64,000 nucleotides of DNA. Origin: Sanguibacter suarezii NBRC 16159 (lineage in GTDB: Bacteria; Actinomycetota; Actinomycetes; Actinomycetales; Cellulomonadaceae). A program made the translations under genes and the position numbers. Positions within the stretch are counted from its first letter, which is position 1; each line of letters starts with the position of its first letter. The stretch is taken from contig NZ_BCRT01000013.1 in NCBI RefSeq assembly GCF_001552735.1, positions 1 to 64,000 on the forward strand. Direction: 5' to 3'. Of the stretch, positions 17,907-26,590 are shown one piece after another. The notes beneath the pieces were generated by a model that was not told the DNA's origin, made no database searches, and saw only the letters and a list, made by a program, of their open reading frames with translations.

Positions 17907-18493
17907 GACAGGTCGTCCGTGGCGTCAGGGCCGAGCCCCTGCATGACCATCAGGTGGCCGCCGAGGAGCCCGCCCGTGCCGAGGAAGGCACTACCCAGCA
18001 GGCTCAGCACGACCCCCGCCCGGCGCCGGCCGCGCCGGCGCTGGAGCAACGACGTCATGTACAGCGTCAGGGCGACGGAGTTCGCCGCCGCGTGCACGAC
18101 GCCGACGCGCTGGGTCTTGCGCGCGGCCGTCCCCCAGTCTGCGAGCCCGGTGAGCGCGGTCGGCAGCGCCGAGACGATCCCGAGGGCGAGCAGCCGGTCC
18201 GCGCCGCGCGCGCAGGGCGCGCCGCCCAGGTCGAGCACCGTGCTCGAGAGCCAGAAGGCGATCGGGAGATCGGTCAGCGGGGGGTGCACCGGGTGGCCGA
18301 CGAACTGACCGTGCAGGATGCGACGCCGGAACGAGGACGCGAGGACGGCGTCGGCGATGGGCTGCTCCAGGTCGACCAGCCGGTCGAGTGCGGCGGTGTC
18401 CTCGATCGCCCGCATGGCGCGCAGGGGCGGCGGCTCCGGGGACAACCGCGAGCGGTCGGCGTGGGCGGGGGTGTGCGGGTCGAACGATGACAT
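17903..18493 (-). CDS. DUF2231 integral membrane protein
   Basis: A 196-aa membrane protein. The family signature GHPVHPPLTDLPIAFW is at about residues 66-81, followed by three more hydrophobic segments (LALGIVSALPTALTGLADWG, ANSVALTLYMTSLL, VVLSLLGSAFLGTGGLLGG). Conserved His residues suggest haem or metal binding, and some relatives accompany cytochromes or catalases; the function is unproven. GAGGAG precedes the ATG. It is the first gene of a two-gene unit with the SDR. The 128 bases upstream contain only a hairpin. Confidence 0.85.
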   Translation of the reverse strand: MSSFDPHTPAHADRSRLSPEPPPLRAMRAIEDTAALDRLVDLEQPIADAVLASSFRRRILHGQFVGHPVHPPLTDLPIAFWLSSTVLDLGGAPCARGADRLLALGIVSALPTALTGLADWGTAARKTQRVGVVHAAANSVALTLYMTSLLQRRRGRRRAGVVLSLLGSAFLGTGGLLGGHLMVMQGLGPDATDDLS

Positions 18494-18510
18494 GGCTGGC
18501 TCCTCGGGAG

Positions 18511-18532
18511 CTCGGGCTCAGCGGCCCGAGCA
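18511..18532 (-). terminator. Hairpin after the metG gene
   Basis: GCTCGGGC (18511-18518) pairs with GCCCGAGC (18525-18532) around a 6-base loop, between the metG stop and the DUF2231 start on the minus strand. Confidence 0.5.
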
Positions 18533-18621
18533 GGGCAGGACCTCCGGCACACTTCTCGGCCTCCGTCGAGCATGTCAGCCACCGTGGTGGGTCGCCACCC
18601 AACCTCCTCATCCCGGTTCTC

Positions 18622-20109
18622 CTACACGACCAGTCGGGGGAACACCGGTGCTGGCGCGCCCTGCGCGCGGAGCCGGGCTGTCAGCCGAGCGGCCCCGTCT
18701 GGCACGAAGGGCTCCAGCTCCTGAGCTGCGACCCGACAGATGTGCAGCAGGGTTCCGATGACTGCCTCGAACCTGGCGGCTGCGGCTGTGTCCCCTGCGT
18801 CGGCGGCCGAGGCGAGATGCCACGGTGCCTCCGCCTCGACGAACCTGTTGCCCGCCTCGGCCAGACCCGCGATGGCCTCGCACGCTGCCCGGAAGTCGTA
18901 TCGGGCAAGTGCTGCGTCGATGGTCGTGGGGAGCGAGGCAGCTGCCGCGCGCAGGGCACCACCGACATCGGTGGCTGGCTCGGAACGCCAGGACCGCTGG
19001 CGGTCATCGAGAGCCAGGGTGCGTGAGGCGAGATTGCCCAAGCAGTTCGCTAGGTCACGGTTGTAGCAGGCGACGAGCCGCTCATTGGTGTAGTCGGTGG
19101 CGCCGACCGGGGCCGGGTCGCGCAGGATCCACCAGCGCAGCGCATCCACGCCATAAGTTGCCACGACCGCCGCTGGATCGGCTGCCTGTGCACCGCTCTT
19201 TGCGATCTTGGCTCCATCGACGGTGAGGTAGTCATGCACCAGGATGCGCGTGGGCAGCGGAAGCCCGGCGGAGAGCAGGAACGCGATCCAGTAGACCGCA
19301 TGGAACCGCGCGATACCCTTGCCGACCACGTGCACCTTGTCGTTGTCCTGGACCCACCACCGCTGGTAGTCCGCGTCGTCGCCGCCAAAGCCGAGCCCCG
19401 TCAGATAGTTGGTCAAGGCATCGAACCAGACATAGACGACCTGGTCGGGATCGTCGGGGACGGGGATGCCCCAGCCGTCAGCTCGTGCCGAAGCTCGGGA
19501 CACCGACACGTCGTGCACATCTGCGGCGAGAAAGCCGAGGATCTCGTTGCGTCTCTGCCGGGGTTCGACAGCCAGGATCCCGCTCGTGATGAGCTCGATG
19601 ATCTGCCCCCGGTAGCGCGACAGCCGGAAGAACCAGTTCGTCTCGGCGATCTCCTGGACTGGTGCGGCATGCTCCGCGCACCGCCCCTCGACCAGCTCAC
19701 CGGGAGCATAGAACTGCTCGCACCCCGGACAGTACAGACCGACGTAGTCCTCCTGATAGAGGTCTCCGGAGGCCTCGCACGCACTCCACAGCGCGGTGAC
19801 GCCGGGCGCGTGCCGCGGGTCGCTGCTGGTGCGCAAGAACTCATCGATCTGCACATCGAGTGCTGCTGCCAGTTCGACGAACCTGTCGCCGTTGCTCGTC
19901 ACGAGATCCGCCACGCAGACACCGGCGCTGGCTGCGGCGCTGACGTTCTTGATGGCGTGGTCGTCTGTGCCGGACTGGGTTCGCGCGACGGCGCCGCGGC
20001 GTCGGCGGTGTCGGGCCAAGGCATCCACGTGAACGAGCTCGAGTGCGTGGCCCAGGTGCGGGCTGCCGTTCACAAAGGGGATCGAGGTGGTGATGTACAG
20101 GTCGTTCAT
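18622..20109 (-). CDS. metG: Methionyl-tRNA synthetase, compact form
   Basis: A 495-aa class Ia synthetase that charges tRNA-Met. The HIGH motif is HLGH at residues 18-21 (VNGSPHLGHALEL) and the KMSKS loop reads KIAKS at 301-305. GTDDHAIKN replaces the common GTDEHG, and one zinc knuckle, CPGC with CAEH, replaces the two of E. coli. WFDALTNYLTG and the anticodon-binding helical bundle (YNRDLANCLGNLASRTL) follow; there is no C-terminal dimerisation domain. These departures suggest an accessory or alternative MetRS rather than the standard actinobacterial enzyme. A GGAGGA site precedes the ATG. Upstream lie a Met-rich leader peptide and a terminator. Confidence 0.9.
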   Translation of the reverse strand: MNDLYITTSIPFVNGSPHLGHALELVHVDALARHRRRRGAVARTQSGTDDHAIKNVSAAASAGVCVADLVTSNGDRFVELAAALDVQIDEFLRTSSDPRHAPGVTALWSACEASGDLYQEDYVGLYCPGCEQFYAPGELVEGRCAEHAAPVQEIAETNWFFRLSRYRGQIIELITSGILAVEPRQRRNEILGFLAADVHDVSVSRASARADGWGIPVPDDPDQVVYVWFDALTNYLTGLGFGGDDADYQRWWVQDNDKVHVVGKGIARFHAVYWIAFLLSAGLPLPTRILVHDYLTVDGAKIAKSGAQAADPAAVVATYGVDALRWWILRDPAPVGATDYTNERLVACYNRDLANCLGNLASRTLALDDRQRSWRSEPATDVGGALRAAAASLPTTIDAALARYDFRAACEAIAGLAEAGNRFVEAEAPWHLASAADAGDTAAAARFEAVIGTLLHICRVAAQELEPFVPDGAARLTARLRAQGAPAPVFPRLVV

Positions 20110-20177
20110 GGTGAGTCCTCCGTCGGGCGTGGTGTCACGGTGACACCTAGGGCAGCTTCGGAGGCCACAACAGAAGA

Positions 20178-20200
20178 AGGCCCCCGCAGAGCGAGGGCCT
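20178..20200 (-). terminator. Attenuator-type terminator in the metG leader
   Basis: Read on the minus strand, AGGCCCTCGC, the loop TCT and GCGGGGGCCT form a 10-bp stem with one U-G pair, followed directly by TCTTCTGTTG. It lies 22 bases after the leader-peptide stop and 68 bases before the metG ATG. The 5' arm (CCCTCG, 20192-20197) can instead pair with CGGGGG inside leader codons 14-15 (20229-20234), giving a mutually exclusive antiterminator. Confidence 0.7.
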
Positions 20201-20222
20201 GAGCGTCACAAGTGCGCGCGAA

Positions 20223-20273
20223 TCAAGTCCCCCGATGGAGGCGCATCATCGAAGCGGCAGTCGTGGCGTTCAT
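20223..20273 (-). CDS. Leader peptide of metG with tandem Met codons
   Basis: A 16-residue open frame, MNATTAASMMRLHRGT, ends in TGA. Codons 9 and 10 are consecutive ATG codons, what a methionine-sensing ribosome-mediated attenuator in front of a methionyl-tRNA synthetase would need. No Shine-Dalgarno sequence is present, but TAGGCT (20280-20285, minus strand) lies six bases before the ATG. The mRNA probably begins at the leader start codon, as for known actinobacterial trp leaders. Stalling at codons 9-10 would leave codons 14-15 free to pair with the terminator arm. The reading frame and hairpins are seen; the regulation is inferred. Confidence 0.65.
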   Translation of the reverse strand: MNATTAASMMRLHRGT

Positions 20274-20503
20274 GGCATCAGCCTAGCGGCCGCTGGACGG
20301 AAGTGTGCGGAATAACTCGGGGGCCCACCTGCACCGACGTCGTCGATGGGCGCGCGCAACTTCCGCAAAGTCGTTATTCTCCGGTGACGGCGTTCCTTCC
20401 GCTTTTCGTTACTTGTGAGAAACGTCGTGAGCACACCATCGAAATACCTCGCTGGCACGCTCGGTGCACCGCGGGCGGCAGGCCCCTATCACCGGAGGTT
20501 CGA

Positions 20504-21739
20504 ATGCGTTCTCAGACACGGCACGGGTCGAGCGCTCTCGCGCTCGCCCTCGCAGCCACACTCGTCGTCGCAGGTTGTAGCCAGAAAGAAGCCGGGAGCA
20601 CAGAGAGCGACACCCCCGGCACCAGCTCCGCCGCCGCCGACCTCGCGATCGTCCCCGAGGTGCAGATCGACGTGACCGGCGCCGAGGTCGAGGCCGGCGA
20701 GGCTCAGGAGCCTGCCGACCCCGCAGGTGACGGGACCGCGACCTGCTCCGGCGTCTCGCTCGCCATGGCAGGCGCCCTCACCGGACCGAACGCCGCCCTC
20801 GGCCAGAACATCCTGTACGGCGCACAGGTCGCCCTCGACAAGCACAACGCCGCGAACGCTGACTGCCAGGTCGAGCTGAAGACCTTTGACACCGAGGGTG
20901 ACCCGCAGAAGGCCACGCAGGTCGCACCGCAGATCGTCGGCGACGCGACCATCCTCGGCCTGCTGGGACCGGCCTTCTCGGGCGAGACCAACGCCACCGG
21001 GTCGATCTTCAACCAGGCCGGCCTGCTGTCCCTGACCGCCTCGGCGACCAACCCTGACCTCACGGCCAACGGGTGGACCACCTTCTACCGGGGCCTCGCC
21101 AACGACGCGATCCAGGGCCCGGCCGTGGCGAAGTACCTCGTCGACACCCTCGACTACAGCACGGTCTGCGTCGTCGCCGACAACTCCGACTACGGCATCG
21201 GCCTCGCTGAGCAGATCACCGAGGGCCTCGGCGACGCCGCGGACCCCTCCTGCGCCGCAGAGGTCAAGACCGGTGACAAGGACTTTGCCGCGACCGTCCA
21301 GATCATCAGCGGCGCCGACGCCGACGCCGTCTTCTACGCCGGCTACTACGCCGAGGCCGCACCCTTCGCCCAGCAACTGCGCGACGGCGGCGTCGACATC
21401 CCCTTCGTCTCGGCCGACGGCGTGAACGACCCGCAGTTCGTCTCCCAGGCCGGTGGGGCCTCCGAGGGCGCGATCCTGTCCTGCCCGTGCGGCCCGGCTC
21501 CTGAGGAGTTCGCTGCCGAGTACGAGGAGAGCGCCGGTCAGGCTCCTGGCGTCTACTCCACCGAGGGCTACGACCTCATGACGATCATGCTCAAGGGCAT
21601 CGACTCCGGCATCACCGACCGCGCCGGTCTGGTGGAGTTCGTCAAGACCTACGACGGCCCGGGACTGGCCCGCAACTACAAGTGGGACCAGACCGGCGAG
21701 CTCGAGTCTGCTCTCATCTGGGTCTACAAGGTCAGCTAG
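20504..21739 (+). CDS. livJ: Branched-chain amino acid ABC transporter, substrate-binding lipoprotein
   Basis: A 411-aa periplasmic-binding-type lipoprotein anchored outside the membrane. The signal peptide ends in a lipobox, LVVAGC, at about residues 20-25, then a Ser/Thr/Gly-rich linker. The core matches type I binding proteins of the HAAT family: VSLAMAGALTGPNAALGQNI, LGLLGPAFSGETNATGSIF, VVADNSDYGIGLAEQI and the ending YKWDQTGELE. The ATG at 20504 follows GGAGG by 5 bases. It is the first of five genes, livJHMGF, all on the plus strand. The ligand, presumably Leu/Ile/Val or a similar amino acid or amide, cannot be defined. Confidence 0.92.
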   Translation: MRSQTRHGSSALALALAATLVVAGCSQKEAGSTESDTPGTSSAAADLAIVPEVQIDVTGAEVEAGEAQEPADPAGDGTATCSGVSLAMAGALTGPNAALGQNILYGAQVALDKHNAANADCQVELKTFDTEGDPQKATQVAPQIVGDATILGLLGPAFSGETNATGSIFNQAGLLSLTASATNPDLTANGWTTFYRGLANDAIQGPAVAKYLVDTLDYSTVCVVADNSDYGIGLAEQITEGLGDAADPSCAAEVKTGDKDFAATVQIISGADADAVFYAGYYAEAAPFAQQLRDGGVDIPFVSADGVNDPQFVSQAGGASEGAILSCPCGPAPEEFAAEYEESAGQAPGVYSTEGYDLMTIMLKGIDSGITDRAGLVEFVKTYDGPGLARNYKWDQTGELESALIWVYKVS

Positions 21740-21788
21740 CTCCTCTCCGGAACCACCCGACAACCCACCGGAGAAGGAGCACAGCACC

Positions 21789-22826
21789 ATGACAGGTGAG
21801 CTCATCCACGCACTGACGGTCGCCGACCCGCTCGTCGGGTTCGACACCGCAGCGCTCGTCGACAACTTCTGGGCCTTGACAGTGGATGGGCTCACCTACG
21901 GATCGGTGTACGCGCTCGTCGCGGTCGGGTACACCCTCGTGTACGGCGTGCTGCGACTGATCAACTTCGCCCACTCCGAGGTCTTCATGCTCGGGATGTT
22001 CGGTCAGTATGCAGTGCTCATGATGCTGGGCTTCGCGCCGAGCGGGAACGCCTACAACCTCGGCGTCACGATGACGGTGGTGTACCTCGCCATCGCGCTC
22101 GTGGGGGGCATGGCGGTCTCCGGCGGAGTGGCGGTAGGCCTCGAACGCGTGGCCTACCGCCCGCTCCGCAAGCGCGGCGCCCAGCCCCTCGCCTTCCTCA
22201 TCACCGCGATCGGGGCGTCGTTCGTGCTGCAGGAGTTCGTGCACTTCATCCTCCCCCGGCTGACGGGTGACCGACTCGGCGGCGTCAACGCCCAGCAGCC
22301 CATCCGGCTGGTGGTCCCCGAGACCCAGTTCACGCTCTTCACGGCCAACATCACCAACGTCACCATCATCATCATCCTGTCGGCCCTGATCCTGGCGCTG
22401 GCCACCGACATGTTCATCAACCGGACGAAGTTCGGGCGCGGGATCCGCGCCGTGGCCCAGGACCCGGTGACCGCGACGCTCATGGGCGTCTCGCGGGAGC
22501 GGATCATCGTGCTGACCTTCCTCATCGGGGGCCTGCTCGCCGGAGCTGCGGCCCTCCTCTACACGCTGCGCGTGCCGAACGGCATCATCTACTCCGGTGG
22601 GTTCATCCTCGGCATCAAGGCGTTCTGCGCCGCGGTGCTCGGCGGCATCGGCAATCTGCGCGGAGCTCTCCTGGGCGGGCTGCTGCTGGGCGTCATGGAG
22701 AACTACGGCCAGGTCCTCTTCGGCACCGAGTGGCGCGACGTCGTCGCGTTCGTCCTCCTCATCGCCGTCCTCATGGTCCGCCCGACCGGGATCCTCGGTG
22801 AGTCGCTGGCGAGGTCGCGAGCATGA
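21789..22826 (+). CDS. livH: Branched-chain amino acid ABC transporter permease LivH
   Basis: A 345-aa inner-membrane permease with about eight hydrophobic segments. LivH hallmarks are the start DGLTYGSVYALVAVGYTLVYG, seen in pieces at residues 35-55, with LRLINFAHSEVFMLG, and the EAA-like loop RAVAQDPVTATLMGVSRERI near residue 220. FKAF-type wording (GIKAFCAAVLGGIGNLRGAL) follows. Its stop overlaps the start of livM (ATGA). GAGAAGGAG precedes the ATG, 49 bases after livJ. Confidence 0.93.
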   Translation: MTGELIHALTVADPLVGFDTAALVDNFWALTVDGLTYGSVYALVAVGYTLVYGVLRLINFAHSEVFMLGMFGQYAVLMMLGFAPSGNAYNLGVTMTVVYLAIALVGGMAVSGGVAVGLERVAYRPLRKRGAQPLAFLITAIGASFVLQEFVHFILPRLTGDRLGGVNAQQPIRLVVPETQFTLFTANITNVTIIIILSALILALATDMFINRTKFGRGIRAVAQDPVTATLMGVSRERIIVLTFLIGGLLAGAAALLYTLRVPNGIIYSGGFILGIKAFCAAVLGGIGNLRGALLGGLLLGVMENYGQVLFGTEWRDVVAFVLLIAVLMVRPTGILGESLARSRA

Positions 22827-24058
22827 GCGAGACCAGGACCACCCCGCCCACCGGCACCCCCGCGTCCTCCAAGGTCGCCGACCGCCCCCACGGCGGGCTG
22901 GGTGACACCCTCCGGCTGTGGTGGGACGCTCTCGCCCGGCCCACCCAGTGGTTGGTGGGATCGCCGTTCATCGTCTTCATCGCCCTGCTGCCGGTGCTCA
23001 ACCTGCCCGTCCTGACCACGGTCGGCACCAACTTCGGTGCCGTGATGGCGCAGTTCGGCATGTACGCGCTCATCGCGATCGGCCTCAACGTCGTCGTGGG
23101 GCAGGCGGGCCTGCTGGACCTGGGCTACGTCGGCTTCTACGCCGTCGGCGCCTACACGGTCGCCATCCTCACCAGCCCGTCGAGCCCGTGGAACCAGACC
23201 GGGGACGGCGGCTGGCTGTCCCGCGACTGGGCCTGGCTGGCGGCGCTGCCCATCGCCGTGGCCATCACGGCCATGTCCGGCCTCATCCTGGGCTCGCCGA
23301 CGCTGCGCCTGCGCGGGGACTACCTCGCGATCGTCACCCTCGGCTTCGGTGAGATCGTCCGGCTGCTCGCTGACAACCTCGACGAGGTCACCGGCGGCGG
23401 ACGCGGCCTCTCCCAGGTCGCCTACCCCCGCATCGGGATCAGCGAGGAGAACACGAACGGGGTGTTCTCCGCAGGAGCGTCGTCGGGCACGCTCAACTCC
23501 GGGGTGTGGTGGTACTGGCTGAGCATCGTGCTCATCCTCATCACCCTCGTCGCCGTGGGGAACCTCGAGCGGTCGCGTGTGGGGCGCTCCTGGGTCGCGA
23601 TCCGGGAGGACGAGGACGCCGCAGAGATCATGGGCGTCCCGACCTTCCGGTTCAAGCTCTGGGCCTTTGTCATCGGCGCGTCGATCGGCGGGGTGTCCGG
23701 CGCGCTCTACGCCGGTCAGGTGCAGTTCGTGAACCCGACGAACTTCAACGTCATCAACTCCGTGCTCTTCCTGTGCGCGGTGGTCCTGGGTGGCCAGGGC
23801 AACAAGCTCGGGGTGATCCTCGGCGCCTTCCTCATCGTCTACCTGCCGAACTTCTTCCTCGGCCGGACCGAGCTGCTCGGCATCCCGATCAACGGCACGG
23901 AGATCGCGGAGTTCCGCTACCTCTTCTTCGGCATCGCCCTCATGGTCCTCATGGTCTTCCGGCCCCAGGGCCTCATCCCGGTGCGTCAGAAGCTCCTGGC
24001 GTACGGGCGCGAGATCTACCTGGCCGCACGCCGCACCGCACGGAAGGACGCCGCATGA
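22823..24058 (+). CDS. livM: Branched-chain amino acid ABC transporter permease LivM
   Basis: A 411-aa second permease of the complex. A ~45-residue cytoplasmic tail precedes the membrane core. Family motifs are ALIAIGLNVVVGQAGLLDLGY, in two blocks near residue 85, RLRGDYLAIVTLGFGEIVRL, the EAA-type loop GRSWVAIREDEDAAEIMGV and GGQGNKLGVILGAF. It overlaps livH upstream and livG downstream by four bases each, so the three are cotranslated. Confidence 0.93.
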   Translation: MSETRTTPPTGTPASSKVADRPHGGLGDTLRLWWDALARPTQWLVGSPFIVFIALLPVLNLPVLTTVGTNFGAVMAQFGMYALIAIGLNVVVGQAGLLDLGYVGFYAVGAYTVAILTSPSSPWNQTGDGGWLSRDWAWLAALPIAVAITAMSGLILGSPTLRLRGDYLAIVTLGFGEIVRLLADNLDEVTGGGRGLSQVAYPRIGISEENTNGVFSAGASSGTLNSGVWWYWLSIVLILITLVAVGNLERSRVGRSWVAIREDEDAAEIMGVPTFRFKLWAFVIGASIGGVSGALYAGQVQFVNPTNFNVINSVLFLCAVVLGGQGNKLGVILGAFLIVYLPNFFLGRTELLGIPINGTEIAEFRYLFFGIALMVLMVFRPQGLIPVRQKLLAYGREIYLAARRTARKDAA

Positions 24059-25056
24059 CCAGCCACGACCCCGGCGGCATCGGCGCAGGCGCTGAGCACG
24101 ACGAGCCCTACCGGGACACCGAGACCAACTTCGACACCGGCCCGCGCGAGACGGACATGCCTGGTGGCGGTCTCGACGAGCCGGTCTCCGTCGACGTCGC
24201 CGATGTCCACCCCGAGCTCGCTGACCCGGACGTCGTCGCCGAGATGGTCGCGCCCACGCGCGCGGTGCAGGCCGACGTCGGCGAGCCGATCCTGCGCATG
24301 CAGGACGTCACGCTGACCTTCGGCGGGCTCACCGCGCTGGACTCGGTGACCTTCGACATCCGCCGCGGGGAGATCCTCGGGCTCATCGGACCCAACGGCG
24401 CCGGCAAGACGACCTGCTTCAACGCGATGACCGGTGTCTACCGGCCCACCTCCGGCAACGTCCTGTTCGACGGCGCGGCGCTCGGCAACCGCAAGCGTCA
24501 CCAGATCACCCAGCTGGGGATCGCCCGCACCTTCCAGAACATCCGGCTGTTCAGCGAGATGACGGCGCTGGAGAACGTCGTCGTCGGGACGGACGCACGG
24601 CACCGCACGTCGGTGCCCGGCGCACTCCTGCGTTCTCGCCGCCACCGCCACGAGGAACGCGAGGGCATGGACCGGGCGATGGCGCTGCTGGAGTTCGTCG
24701 GCGTGGGTGCGCGGGCCACAGACAAGGCGCGCAACCTCTCCTACGGGGAACAGCGTCGCCTGGAGATCGCTCGGGCCCTGGCGACCGAACCGAAGCTCCT
24801 GTGCCTAGACGAGCCGGCCGCAGGCTTCAACCCGGCGGAGAAAGAGTCGCTCATGGAACTCATCCGCCACATCCGCGACGACGGGTACACCGTCCTGCTC
24901 ATCGAGCACGACATGCGACTGGTGCGCGGGGTGACGGACAGGATCGTCGTCCTGGAGTTCGGGCGCGTCATCGCTGACGGCACACCCGAGCAGGTCACCA
25001 CCAACCCCGCCGTGATCGCCGCCTACCTGGGGGTACCTGACGATGCCACTGCTTGA
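24055..25056 (+). CDS. livG: Branched-chain amino acid ABC transporter ATPase LivG, with acidic extension
   Basis: A 333-aa ATPase. Walker A is GPNGAGKTT, the signature [15 protein letters not shown], Walker [14 protein letters not shown] and the switch LIEHDMRLV, all in LivG wording; [16 protein letters not shown] is the usual Q-loop stretch. Unlike standard LivG (~255 aa), it carries about 80 extra N-terminal residues rich in Asp, Glu and Gly before [13 protein letters not shown]. The start is supported by the ATGA overlap with livM. The last 14 bases overlap the livF start. The extension may be disordered; its role is unknown. Confidence 0.92.
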   Translation: MTSHDPGGIGAGAEHDEPYRDTETNFDTGPRETDMPGGGLDEPVSVDVADVHPELADPDVVAEMVAPTRAVQADVGEPILRMQDVTLTFGGLTALDSVTFDIRRGEILGLIGPNGAGKTTCFNAMTGVYRPTSGNVLFDGAALGNRKRHQITQLGIARTFQNIRLFSEMTALENVVVGTDARHRTSVPGALLRSRRHRHEEREGMDRAMALLEFVGVGARATDKARNLSYGEQRRLEIARALATEPKLLCLDEPAAGFNPAEKESLMELIRHIRDDGYTVLLIEHDMRLVRGVTDRIVVLEFGRVIADGTPEQVTTNPAVIAAYLGVPDDATA

Positions 25057-25762
25057 GGTCACCGACATGACCGTCGCCTACGGGAGGATCGAGGCGCTGC
25101 ACGGCATCTCCCTCACGGTCGAGGAGGGCGAGCTCGTCACGCTCATCGGCGCCAACGGCGCGGGCAAGACGACGACGATGCGCGCCATCTCCGGCGTGCA
25201 CCCGCTGGCCCGGGGCTCGATCATCTTCGACGGTCAGGACGTCACGCGGATGAAGCCGCACCTGAGGGTGCACGCGGGGATCATCCAGGCGCCTGAGGGC
25301 CGCGGGGTGTTCGCCGGCATGACCGTCATGGAGAACCTCGAGATGGGGTGCTTCGCCCGGACCTTCAAGACGAAAGCCGAGCACGACGAGACGGTCGAGC
25401 GGGTGTTCACGTTCTTCCCTCGCCTGGCAGAACGTCGCACGCAGGTGGGCGGCACCATGTCCGGTGGTGAGCAGCAGATGCTCGCCATCGGCCGGGCACT
25501 CATGGCCCGTCCCCGCCTGCTGCTCCTCGACGAGCCGTCCATGGGCCTCGCCCCGATGATCATCCAGCAGATCTTCCGCATCATCTCCGAGATCAACAAA
25601 CAGGGCACCACGGTGCTGCTCGTGGAGCAGAACGCCCAGCAGGCGTTGTCCCGGTCCGACCGCGCCTACGTCTTGGAGACCGGCACGGTGGTGCGCACCG
25701 GACCGGGCAAGACCCTGCTCGCAGACCCGGCGATCAAGGACGCCTATCTCGGTGTCGCTTAG
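25043..25762 (+). CDS. livF: Branched-chain amino acid ABC transporter ATPase LivF
   Basis: A 239-aa ATPase, the partner of LivG. Walker A is GANGAGKTTTMRAI, the family-specific APEGRGVFAGMTVMENLEMG follows, the signature is MSGGEQQMLAIGRAL, Walker B is LLLLDEPSMGLAP and the switch is LLVEQNAQQAL. Length and layout are standard. It overlaps livG by 14 bases and ends the operon; the next gene starts 78 bases later with no obvious terminator between. Confidence 0.93.
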   Translation: MPLLEVTDMTVAYGRIEALHGISLTVEEGELVTLIGANGAGKTTTMRAISGVHPLARGSIIFDGQDVTRMKPHLRVHAGIIQAPEGRGVFAGMTVMENLEMGCFARTFKTKAEHDETVERVFTFFPRLAERRTQVGGTMSGGEQQMLAIGRALMARPRLLLLDEPSMGLAPMIIQQIFRIISEINKQGTTVLLVEQNAQQALSRSDRAYVLETGTVVRTGPGKTLLADPAIKDAYLGVA

Positions 25763-25840
25763 CGGTGCAGCGGTGCGGCGCGGGCGCACCTCGCGGCCTC
25801 GTGGCATCGGGATGACTCGCGGACCCAGGAGCAGCAGTCC

Positions 25841-26590
25841 ATGGAGCTGACACCACTCAAGGCGGGCGACCACGCTGAGGGGTTCGGTTCGGTCGTCCGC
25901 CTGGTCGATGGGTTCGGGCTGAGGTACGAGGACCCTCACCCTGGCGGGCCTCCTCCTCGAGAGCTCTACGTCGCGGGAGGGAGTGTCGCCCGCCTTCACC
26001 TCGTTGACGGGGACGCGCTCCTCGGACGGCACTGCACGGTGTCGGGTCGATGGACGGGATCGGCTCTGGAGGTCGACACGGTGGGACCGATACCCCACAG
26101 GGTCAGGCGCGCTGCCACTTGGGTAGAGCCACGCCCGGACCGGCCCCCTCGCCCCAGCATCAGCGCCGGGGACGCGAAGGTGATCGCGCGGGCGTGGGCT
26201 CGACTGCGTGAGACCGGCGTCGTCCTGAGCCGAGCCGTCGACGCGTACGGATACGCCCACGTGGTCACCCACGACCTGGAGCGCGCAGGAGCAGCACTGC
26301 GGCCGCTCTACGGGGACTCGCTCCTGCTGACCGCCAGCCCGTGGCCACCGGAGGTCTTCGACCGGATCGCGGAGCTGATCGACGTCGGCGATGACCAAGG
26401 GGTCGGTTACATGACGGGCGGAGGCTTCGGGTTCGACGGTGAGTACGACCGCTACTTCGGGGTCACCTACGTCACCGACGAGCTGGTCACCATCGCGCGC
26501 GACATCCCGGGGGGCGCGCTGCGCATAGAGGCATTGATCCGGCCGACGCCCTCGACGTCGACCTCACCCGAGGAGGAGTACTCACAATGA
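25841..26590 (+). CDS. Uncharacterised protein, first of a coupled pair
   Basis: A 249-aa soluble protein with no motif I recognise. The first 100 residues are beta-rich with a Pro/Arg-rich loop (RPDRPPRPSISAG); the middle is helical (KVIARAWARLRETGVVLSRA). The C-terminal part holds a Gly/Asp-rich segment, MTGGGFGFDGEYDRYFGV, and ends in a Ser/Thr/Glu tail. The start has CCAGGAGCAGCAG upstream. Its stop overlaps the next gene (ATGA), so the two products are probably made together and may interact. Confidence 0.7.
   Translation: MELTPLKAGDHAEGFGSVVRLVDGFGLRYEDPHPGGPPPRELYVAGGSVARLHLVDGDALLGRHCTVSGRWTGSALEVDTVGPIPHRVRRAATWVEPRPDRPPRPSISAGDAKVIARAWARLRETGVVLSRAVDAYGYAHVVTHDLERAGAALRPLYGDSLLLTASPWPPEVFDRIAELIDVGDDQGVGYMTGGGFGFDGEYDRYFGVTYVTDELVTIARDIPGGALRIEALIRPTPSTSTSPEEEYSQ

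Noticed and set aside
20110-20285. T-box riboswitch in the metG leader
   Set aside because: No T-box consensus (AGGGTGGNACCGCG-like) or specifier loop is present; the leader peptide and terminator explain the region better.
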